Origin: Bdellovibrionales bacterium
Lineage (GTDB): Bacteria > Bdellovibrionota > Bdellovibrionia > Bdellovibrionales > JAGQZY01
Assembly (NCBI GenBank): GCA_020435205.1
Contig: JAGQZY010000009.1
Location: forward strand, 1 to 50,557
DNA: 50,557 bases
Direction of reading: 5' to 3'
Shown: piece after piece, positions 44,776 to 50,557 of the stretch
How positions within the stretch are numbered: the stretch's first letter is position 1
Layout: the number at the start of each line of letters is the position of its first letter
Program-made: the position numbers and the translations under genes
The notes under the pieces: model-generated
Seen by the model: the letters and a program-made list of their open reading frames with translations, nothing else
Databases searched by the model: none
Told to the model about the DNA's origin: nothing

Positions 44776-45690
44776 ATGGATAGCTTTTATATTTCATATG
44801 ATGAACCCAACAAAGAGGAAAACTGGCGCCAGATTCAGGGAAAGTGCCCTGGCGTGCAACGAGTGGATGGAGTTGAGGGGTTCAACAATGCCTATCAAGA
44901 GTGTGCTCGACGTTCAAAAACAGAACGCTTTTTTACCATCGATGGAGATAATGTTCTGCTTGATATCCGCCTTGGGGAAGGGCTCACTGATGAATTGTTG
45001 CAAACAGACTATATCTTTTCTTGGTCTGCGGAAAATAGCATCAATGGGTTGGCCTACGGCAATGGGGGTGTTAAAAACTGGCCCCGTTCCGTTGTGATAG
45101 CTATGAAAAGTCATGAGTCAGCAGGTGATGAGCGCTCTTCTGTAGATTTTTGCTTCAGCTACAAATACTTTCAAATGCCTCAGGTTTTGTCTCGTTCAGT
45201 GATTGATAAGTCTCCTTATCAAGCATTTCGTGCAGGCTTTCGCGAAGGTGTTAAGATGACTTTAGTACGAGGGGAGCGCTTACTCCTTGACCCAGACAAC
45301 TTATCCTCTGGCTTTCATGAGCTCGTCTCAGACTGTAATAAAGAAAGATTGAAAATATGGTGTAGCATTGGTCGCGATCGTCCTTTTGGTAAATGGGCGA
45401 TTTTAGGGGCTCGCCTTGGTTGCAGCAAAGTTTTACTTGAAGACTTCCCCATGGGAAAGATACGTGACTATCGATGGTTTGATCTTTACTGGAAAAATGA
45501 AATTGAGTCGGAATACCTAAGGGGACTGTTGCAAGAGGAGCAACTGGAACACGATCTAAAAAGACTCAAAGAAAACCTTAATGAAAATCTAGATTTAGGT
45601 TTGGTCGATTTCAGTGAAGAACAGTCCCTGTTTTTTAAATCGGTTTATTTCAATCGACCTCGATATGGATTGATGTTCGATGATCTATGA
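44776..45690 (+). CDS. DGDN-motif protein, phage-related type, paralogue 1
   Basis: 304 residues. The start MDSFYISYDEPNKEENW, followed by a RVDGVEGFNNAY segment and FFTIDGDNVLL (about 51-61), is the pattern of uncharacterised proteins that I recall from T4-like marine phages. The DGDN could be the metal-binding DxD of a GT-A-type glycosyltransferase (inference). A second conserved block is AFRAGFREGVK, then ERLKIWCSIGRDRPFGKWAILGARLG. No signal peptide or membrane segment, so cytoplasmic. No clear SD precedes the ATG. It is the first gene of a coupled trio with its paralogue (11-bp overlap) and a radical SAM gene. The C-terminal 60 residues are helical and absent from the paralogue. Confidence 0.8.
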   Translation: MDSFYISYDEPNKEENWRQIQGKCPGVQRVDGVEGFNNAYQECARRSKTERFFTIDGDNVLLDIRLGEGLTDELLQTDYIFSWSAENSINGLAYGNGGVKNWPRSVVIAMKSHESAGDERSSVDFCFSYKYFQMPQVLSRSVIDKSPYQAFRAGFREGVKMTLVRGERLLLDPDNLSSGFHELVSDCNKERLKIWCSIGRDRPFGKWAILGARLGCSKVLLEDFPMGKIRDYRWFDLYWKNEIESEYLRGLLQEEQLEHDLKRLKENLNENLDLGLVDFSEEQSLFFKSVYFNRPRYGLMFDDL

Positions 45691-46390
45691 TATATTTTTC
45701 TTGTCCTACCGAGAACCCTCCGCGGAGGCTAACTGGGAAAGGTTGATCGAATCCTTCCCATGGGCGCGTCGAATTGACAATATCGCCGGAATTCATAAAG
45801 CTCACCTCAAAGTTTTTGAATCTGCAGAGTCAGAGTTCTTTTTTATAGTTGATGGAGATAACTCGCTGTTGCCAGATTTTCATTTTGATGTTCATTTTAA
45901 GCCGGAGCCAGATACAGTTTACGTTTGGCGCTGTAAAAATCCAGTCAATGATTTAGTTTACGGCTATGGAGGAGTGAAACTCTATCATCGTTCAATGAAG
46001 CAAGCCTTGATAGATAAGCCTGCCATTGATATCGCGACCTCTTTAGGAGTTCATTATCGCCCTGTTCCGACAATAGCATCGATAACCAGTTTTAACACAT
46101 CCCCTTTTGATAGTTGGCGTTCGGCCTTTCGCGAAGCCGGAAAACTGCAAATCAATTTGTTAAAAAATTCTAAGGATTTGCACTCCGAGCAAAGACTGAA
46201 AATTTGGTGTGAAAAGGGGGAAGGTCGGCCATTTGGTCGTTGGTGCCTGCTGGGAGCCAGAGCTGGCAAAGCTTTTATCCTTAAAAATCAAAATCATCCA
46301 GAACACTGGTCTCACCTTAATGACTTTGAATGGTTGCGGGGTCTGTTCCCCCTGCAGACTGTCGAGTCTCCTCTCGAGGCTCCACTGTGA
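45680..46390 (+). CDS. DGDN-motif protein, phage-related type, paralogue 2
   Basis: 236 residues. Same architecture as the preceding gene: YDIFFLSYREPSAEANW, RRIDNIAGIHKAH, FFIVDGDNSLL, a YVWRCKNPVNDLVYGYGGVKL segment, WRSAFREAGK and ERLKIWC-like QRLKIWCEKGEGRPFGRWCLLGARAG. The two proteins are paralogues kept side by side, perhaps as a heteromer or acting on consecutive substrates. Possible glycosyltransferase through the DGD motif; unproven. It starts within the 3' end of paralogue 1 and its TGA overlaps the GTG of the radical SAM gene, so the three are co-translated. Confidence 0.82.
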   Translation: MIYDIFFLSYREPSAEANWERLIESFPWARRIDNIAGIHKAHLKVFESAESEFFFIVDGDNSLLPDFHFDVHFKPEPDTVYVWRCKNPVNDLVYGYGGVKLYHRSMKQALIDKPAIDIATSLGVHYRPVPTIASITSFNTSPFDSWRSAFREAGKLQINLLKNSKDLHSEQRLKIWCEKGEGRPFGRWCLLGARAGKAFILKNQNHPEHWSHLNDFEWLRGLFPLQTVESPLEAPL

Positions 46391-47745
46391 AAAAACCATT
46401 TTGTCCTCTGCCCTGGGTGATGCTTGCCACTCGTAATGACGGCAAGGTGCGCTTATGTGCTCAGTCTCATTCCAGTCCAGATAAGGGTGTCAACCGTGGT
46501 GATGACGGGAAGATCTTCACTATAAATCAATCCACTTTAGCGGAATTAAAAAACTCAAACTTTATGAAGTCAGTGCGCAAAGAGTTTTTGCAAGGACGAT
46601 TCCCTGAAAGTTGTGGCCGCTGTGCCAAAGAAGTTCAGGCCGGCCTTCGTTCTCGCCCCGATTATGAGTCGGCCAATTGGCAAAATTTTATTGACCTTGA
46701 AAAGGCGAGACAGTTGACCCGGAGTGATGGGCATATCGAATCGCCCATTCGTTTTTTAGATCTTCGTTTAGGAAACTTGTGTAACTTAAAATGTCGGACT
46801 TGTAACCCAACAGAATCCAGCTCCTGGTATGCCGATCATGTTTCCGTGTGGGGGAAGTCGTTTAAAGGGTTTCAAGGGCAAAAGTTGAGGTTGCACAAAG
46901 AGGGTTCTATTTGGCAGGTGCAGGGGGACTCTTTTTGCTGGGGGGAAAATGAAAAAATAGCCCCAGCCTTAAAAGAAGCCCTAGAAACCGTAGAGTTGAT
47001 TCACTTTTCTGGTGGCGAGCCTTTACTTCTTAAATCTCATTATAAAATTCTAGAGTTTCTCAAAGATATAGGGCGATCGGGTGAAGTGCGCCTTGAATAC
47101 ATAACGAATCTCACCGTTCTGCCCGAGAAAGCCCTCCAACTTTGGCAGGATTTTTTAGACGTGCGGATCGGGATCAGTATTGATGGCGTGGGCGCAGTGA
47201 ACGACTACGTTCGCTATCCCAGTCGCTGGAACCAAATAGAAAGTCATATGGCCATACTTGACCGGTGGCAAAGACCTGAGTCCATTTGGTATGCGCTGAC
47301 TTTACATGCTTACAATATTTTTTACCTTCCAGAGTTGATTGAGTGGAGGATTCACAGCCCCTTTCTCAATATTAATAACAGAGAGCCAGACCCATTATTT
47401 TCAGTTCACCCCTTACATAACCCCTCTTTTCTGAATATCCAGATGTTACCGAGTCAAGTGAAGAGCAAAGTATCTCAGCGCCTGCAATCTTACCTTGCTA
47501 AGGGGAGTCGGGACGGACGATTTGACCAAACACCTTATCCCTATATTACAACGGCAGCGGTAGAGGCTCTTGTGAGTGGTTATATTGATTTTATGAATCA
47601 ACAGGATCAATCATCATTTTTTACAAAATTCATTGATTATACAGATAGCCTCGACAAGGTTCGAAAGCAATCTATGGCTGAGGCTTTACCAGAGTTCAGT
47701 CAATGTTTAAGGCAGGGGTCGTCCTTCCTTGATAGTAGGCTTTAA
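46387..47745 (+). CDS. twitch-type radical SAM protein
   Basis: 452 residues from a GTG at 46387 that overlaps the upstream stop; the longer frame would extend 57 bp back into the previous gene. The radical SAM cluster is C132-x3-C136-x2-C139 (LGNLCNLKCRTCNP), with the SAM-binding FSGGEPLL motif later and GISIDGVG. The N-terminus FCPLPW, with Cys6, Cys24, Cys76 and Cys79 (SCGRC), matches the twitch/SPASM-like module that may hold an auxiliary Fe-S cluster. Such enzymes modify peptides, sugars or other small molecules by radical chemistry. Coupled to two DGDN genes. A paralogue is at the right edge. Confidence 0.9.
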   Translation: MKKPFCPLPWVMLATRNDGKVRLCAQSHSSPDKGVNRGDDGKIFTINQSTLAELKNSNFMKSVRKEFLQGRFPESCGRCAKEVQAGLRSRPDYESANWQNFIDLEKARQLTRSDGHIESPIRFLDLRLGNLCNLKCRTCNPTESSSWYADHVSVWGKSFKGFQGQKLRLHKEGSIWQVQGDSFCWGENEKIAPALKEALETVELIHFSGGEPLLLKSHYKILEFLKDIGRSGEVRLEYITNLTVLPEKALQLWQDFLDVRIGISIDGVGAVNDYVRYPSRWNQIESHMAILDRWQRPESIWYALTLHAYNIFYLPELIEWRIHSPFLNINNREPDPLFSVHPLHNPSFLNIQMLPSQVKSKVSQRLQSYLAKGSRDGRFDQTPYPYITTAAVEALVSGYIDFMNQQDQSSFFTKFIDYTDSLDKVRKQSMAEALPEFSQCLRQGSSFLDSRL

Positions 47746-48616
47746 CTCCGTTGCGGATACCAACTCGATTATACAAGCCGTCCACTTCAAAGGACTTCCA
47801 CTTCTGATCACCGAGAGCAATATGCATGACAGGTGTGGCCTGTAAAGAAAGATCTTTGCAGAAAGCCAGTTGCGAGCCTCGAAACTTTAGCGGAATGTGG
47901 TCTACTGAAAAGTGTTTCATCATATAAAGACCTATTTTGGCTGCACACAATACTGAGTGATTATACTGGTTTTGCTGAGAAATACTGCCCTGATTATCAA
48001 TGCGGCTATAGCGAATGCCTGATCGAATATCACCAAGACCCAGCCCCTTTGTTAAAGAAAAGCAAACGGAAAGGATAGCGGGATGGTCAGCATTAAAATC
48101 AATTTGCGCACAGGTGCCAATATAGGCGCAATCAAGAATGACGGGAACATTGAGTTTTAGAGCTTCATCAAGGGTGTGAGAGGTTTGGGGATGAACTTCC
48201 CCTGTGGAGCAAAAAGGAGCGCTGACGATGATAAAATCATCGGCTGCCAGCGGTTCATCTTCGATAAATTTCCAATGGGGAAAAACCCTGCGGTGGTAGG
48301 CATATTCACCTCGAAAAATTCGCAATCGCCGGCTTCGATACTCAAAGTAGGCCTCATCAAAACTTTGTGTGGTACCGTTGGTAAGATGACGGATGGGAAA
48401 AGCATCCAGGCCCCTGATTTTTTGTAAGGAGCTGGATTGTAGCCAGTGATGGTAGGTTTCCAAATACTCCTCGCGAATGCGAAAAGTTTCTGGAGTGTTG
48501 ATCCAATCCTGCCAAGGGATAGACTTTAAGGCCTTAATGAAGGCGAAGTCGTAGACGGCCGCTGTCTTTTGAGTGATCCAGCCTTGCTGGCTAGCCCATT
48601 CCACTGTGATTTCCAT
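47696..48616 (-). CDS. PLP-dependent aminotransferase-like protein
   Basis: 306 residues. A fold-type I PLP pattern can be read: LTNGTTQSFDEAYFEY (phosphate loop and aromatic stacking), VILDCAYIGTC (Asp that would contact the pyridine N), and CFSLTKGLGLGDIRSGIRY, where the Lys would bind PLP. The chain is shorter than the usual 380-450 residues, so the C-terminal small domain is reduced. I call it PLP-enzyme-like; the substrate is unknown. It is convergent with the radical SAM gene and overlaps it by 50 bp, with both reading frames intact. It may act in the same pathway by adding an amino group. Confidence 0.72.
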   Translation of the reverse strand: MEITVEWASQQGWITQKTAAVYDFAFIKALKSIPWQDWINTPETFRIREEYLETYHHWLQSSSLQKIRGLDAFPIRHLTNGTTQSFDEAYFEYRSRRLRIFRGEYAYHRRVFPHWKFIEDEPLAADDFIIVSAPFCSTGEVHPQTSHTLDEALKLNVPVILDCAYIGTCAQIDFNADHPAILSVCFSLTKGLGLGDIRSGIRYSRIDNQGSISQQNQYNHSVLCAAKIGLYMMKHFSVDHIPLKFRGSQLAFCKDLSLQATPVMHIALGDQKWKSFEVDGLYNRVGIRNGVKAYYQGRTTPALNID

Positions 48617-48706
48617 GGGCTCAGCTTAGAACTCCTGGGCGATAGGGGTCAACAGACTCTTGCCGGACCCATTGTCAATTATCTTGCGGAGTGCTAGAAA
48701 CTGATT

Positions 48707-49378
48707 ATGGATATTTTTGATTTCAAAGTTGGGTTGAATTTGCTCCAGTCCTGTTTGCGCGGGCAACGGGAGTCTGACTGGGATTGGAGTGATGCTTTCT
48801 CTTCGGGGCAGTTGCAAAGCAAACTCTGGCTTATTCGAGAGGCGGAAAGAGTTTTTCAGGGTCAGTCTTTCCATACAGCCTTTGTTCTCGCGGGATGGGT
48901 AGGACTGCTGCCGGCTCTTTGGCTTGAGCAGAAAACCTGTCCCATTCAGCAGTTTCGCTCCTTTGATTGGGATAGCAAGAGCACAGAAGTGGCCGAAGAG
49001 ATCAACCGCCCCTGGGTGAAGAAAGATTGGACCTTTAAGGCAACAACTCTTGATATCAAAGATTTGCATTTTCCCCTTAGTGAATATCAAACTTTGCGCA
49101 AAGATGGTTCGATTTGTTTGATGCACGAGAAGGCAGACTTAATTATTAATACTTCCTGTGAACACATCACTCAATTTCAGAATTGGTTGGAAACCCTTCC
49201 TGAAAACGTCCCATTAATTTTGCAGTCTAATAATTTTTCAGGGGGCGAGGGGCATGTCAATTGCTGTAGAGATCTTGCGCACTTTGAAGAGCAGTGTTCG
49301 TTTAAAAGAGTTTTGTATAAAGGCACTTTAGCCTTAGATCACTATGACCGCTTTATGATCATTGGAACCCGAGGATAG
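48707..49378 (+). CDS. class I SAM-dependent methyltransferase-like protein
   Basis: 223 residues. The order fits a Rossmann methyltransferase: FVLAGWVGLLPALW (a modified motif I), RSFDWDSKS (acidic residue for SAM ribose), WTFKATTLDI, and DLIINTSCEHI (motif IV region), then VPLILQSNNFSGGEGHVN. From memory, a similar NTSCEH family occurs in T4-like marine phages and alongside radical SAM genes. Methyl acceptor unknown. Weak SD before the ATG. Followed within 5 bp by a GNAT gene in the same direction. Confidence 0.7.
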   Translation: MDIFDFKVGLNLLQSCLRGQRESDWDWSDAFSSGQLQSKLWLIREAERVFQGQSFHTAFVLAGWVGLLPALWLEQKTCPIQQFRSFDWDSKSTEVAEEINRPWVKKDWTFKATTLDIKDLHFPLSEYQTLRKDGSICLMHEKADLIINTSCEHITQFQNWLETLPENVPLILQSNNFSGGEGHVNCCRDLAHFEEQCSFKRVLYKGTLALDHYDRFMIIGTRG

Positions 49379-49382
49379 GCTC

Positions 49383-49835
49383 TTGCAGGTCCTTCCCGCC
49401 ACCTTTTCTGAAATAGAACCCATTTGGAGAGAAAAGCTATGGCCTGGCCGACAGAGCCCGATTAGGACCCATAGCAGTATGAAGTTGCAAGGGAGCTATG
49501 ACATGGAGATTTACAAGAATCCTGTACACTTTTGGAAGATTCTTGACGGTGAGGGAAGAGTGATTGGGGTCAACAGTGGGTTTGTAAGTGGCAAGGATAG
49601 CTATCGCTCGCGAGGACTATTTGTTGAAACCGATTGGCGAGGACGGGGATTTGCAAAGCGGCTGCTCAAAGCGACTGAAGCTCAGGCTATAGTCTTTGAT
49701 AAAAAAATTCTTTGGAGTTTTGCCCGTGGCTCTGCCCTGAAAGTTTACCAGAGTGTTGGCTTTGAGGTGGTTGGAGAAGATGTCGGGCAAATCGGTGAAT
49801 TTGGTCCTAATTTTTATGTGGCTAAAAAGTTATAG
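49383..49835 (+). CDS. GNAT-family N-acetyltransferase
   Basis: 150 residues from a TTG at 49383, which has GAGGA 7 nt upstream; an earlier TTG at 49362 lacks an SD and overlaps the upstream gene. The acetyl-CoA-binding segment is RGLFVETDWRGRGFAKRLLKATEAQA (beta-4 to alpha-3 with a Gly-rich loop), and the C-terminal VYQSVGFEVVGED is typical. It would acetylate an amine of a small molecule or protein. It ends 6 bp inside the convergent radical SAM gene. Being joined to the methyltransferase gene, it probably acts on the same product. Confidence 0.85.
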   Translation: MQVLPATFSEIEPIWREKLWPGRQSPIRTHSSMKLQGSYDMEIYKNPVHFWKILDGEGRVIGVNSGFVSGKDSYRSRGLFVETDWRGRGFAKRLLKATEAQAIVFDKKILWSFARGSALKVYQSVGFEVVGEDVGQIGEFGPNFYVAKKL

Positions 49836-50557
49836 AATATTTTGATGAAGTCGAGGGATGGATTGTGACAGGCTTTGTCCGCGCATTTCGTCTAATTTTT
49901 CAGAAAAGTTTTTAAATTTCTCTAGATATTGGCTCTGATCTTTCTTCCACAAGTAGGTGCGGATGCCCTCGATCCCATTTATGGTTTTTTCGATGGATAC
50001 CTCACTCCAGCCTTGCTTTTTCCAATTTCGCAAAAGGTCTATACAATGCTCAAGATGGTGATCAGCTTCTTCTTTGCTTTTTTGGTCTAAAATCTGGATA
50101 TTCAAATAGTGAGGGCGGTGTAAAATATGGCTTGTAAATAGCGGGGCCCAAGCTCGTTGTTTAACAAATTGAAAATCACTATCCACAATCCATTGCAGCA
50201 ATAGGTCTAAATAAAAGATATTATAAATTTGGATCGTTGGGGCAATCCACATGTCCAAATTTTTTAGACCAAAACTATCAACCGCTTTGATGTTTTTTTC
50301 TAAATCTGAAAATTGGCTAGGGTAGCGGATGTAGTCGTTGACTGCACCAAAACCATCGAGACTCACTCCGAGACTCACTTTGCGAAAGGACTTCCATAAC
50401 TCTAAAATCTCGGAGTTGATAATCGTTAAATTGGTATTGTATTCAATGTTGATTTGTGGCGCCAGACCTTCATCAACGAGCCGTTTTAAAAAATGAAGAT
50501 GGGGTTCGATGAGTAGAGGCTCACCACCGACAAAATAAATGTACTCTAGGCCTTCCG
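49830..50557 (-). CDS. second twitch-type radical SAM protein, N-terminus outside window
   Basis: 242 codons of the C-terminal part are visible; the frame is open to the right edge. FVGGEPLLIEPH (SAM-binding), IEYNTNLT, VSLGVSLDGFGAVNDYIRYPSQ, IQIYNIFYLDLLLQW and LDEMRGQSLSQ align step by step with the gene at 46387-47745, so the two are paralogues. The CxxxCxxC cluster would lie beyond the edge. Identity between the two seems moderate, with different N-to-C spacing in places. Probably another enzyme of the same pathway. Confidence 0.88.
   Translation of the reverse strand, partial: EGLEYIYFVGGEPLLIEPHLHFLKRLVDEGLAPQINIEYNTNLTIINSEILELWKSFRKVSLGVSLDGFGAVNDYIRYPSQFSDLEKNIKAVDSFGLKNLDMWIAPTIQIYNIFYLDLLLQWIVDSDFQFVKQRAWAPLFTSHILHRPHYLNIQILDQKSKEEADHHLEHCIDLLRNWKKQGWSEVSIEKTINGIEGIRTYLWKKDQSQYLEKFKNFSEKLDEMRGQSLSQSIPRLHQNIL

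Noticed and set aside
1-50557. Insertion sequences, integrases, rRNA genes or a replication origin
   Set aside because: No transposase, recombinase, rRNA-like or DnaA-box-rich segment was recognised on either strand.

Overview
The window reads as chromosomal DNA of a Gram-negative bacterium, most likely a member of the Bdellovibrionota (Bdellovibrio-like predators). This is an inference from gene style, not from a marker gene; no rRNA or tRNA gene was found. Pointers are the many secreted proteins and lipoproteins of unknown function, a large fibre-type surface protein, a lipoprotein-like N-terminus ending in YQNC, TonB and RND envelope machinery, and pathways that break down amino acids and deoxynucleosides. 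Coding density is high. No insertion sequence, integrase or CRISPR array is visible.

Layout. 1-1961 (-): 5' part of a secreted fibre/adhesin gene that runs off the left edge. 2195-6081: a LysR regulator divergent from a three-gene phenylalanine/tyrosine operon (homogentisate dioxygenase, 4-hydroxyphenylpyruvate dioxygenase, phenylalanine hydroxylase). 6153-12487 (-): a tripartite RND efflux operon with a structured leader and a small exported protein upstream. 12751-15013: glutaminyl-tRNA synthetase, divergent from a half-length asparaginase-like protein. 15103-26617: glycine-rich lipoprotein, ABC-F ATPase, exported EEP-family hydrolase, TonB-dependent receptor, AmpG-type muropeptide permease, coiled-coil lipoprotein and an exported orphan. 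26795-30143: deoxyribose-phosphate aldolase, an aldehyde dehydrogenase and a catalytically incomplete ALDH-like partner. 30205-35453: orphan exported proteins and two paralogous von Willebrand A proteins. 35504-37356: a metallo-beta-lactamase-fold hydrolase and an ATP-grasp protein. 37353-42478: two alpha/beta hydrolases and an SDR, divergent by about 50 bp from a KASIII homologue and an acyl-CoA synthetase. 42478-42579: a triplicated 39-bp terminator-like repeat. 42678-44348 (-): an Asp-Pro-repeat, EF-hand lipoprotein.

44776-50557 is the most unusual part. Two overlapping paralogous proteins with a DGDN motif are translationally coupled to a twitch-type radical SAM protein. They are followed by a PLP-enzyme-like protein, a SAM methyltransferase-like protein, a GNAT acetyltransferase and a second radical SAM protein cut by the right edge. 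From memory, several of these families resemble genes of T4-like marine phages. This is my main candidate for an undescribed system, probably synthesis or modification of a small molecule or surface glycan; no product can be assigned from sequence.

How the parts fit. The Phe/Tyr operon would feed acetoacetate and fumarate into central metabolism. The deoC-ALDH operon would turn deoxyribose-5-phosphate into glyceraldehyde-3-phosphate and acetate. AmpG would import cell-wall fragments. All three suit a cell living on macromolecules of other bacteria. Efficient rho-independent terminators separate most transcription units and are often shared by convergent genes. Where the longest open frame and the best ribosome binding site disagreed, starts were moved to the codon with the better Shine-Dalgarno (SD) spacing; this is noted in each entry.
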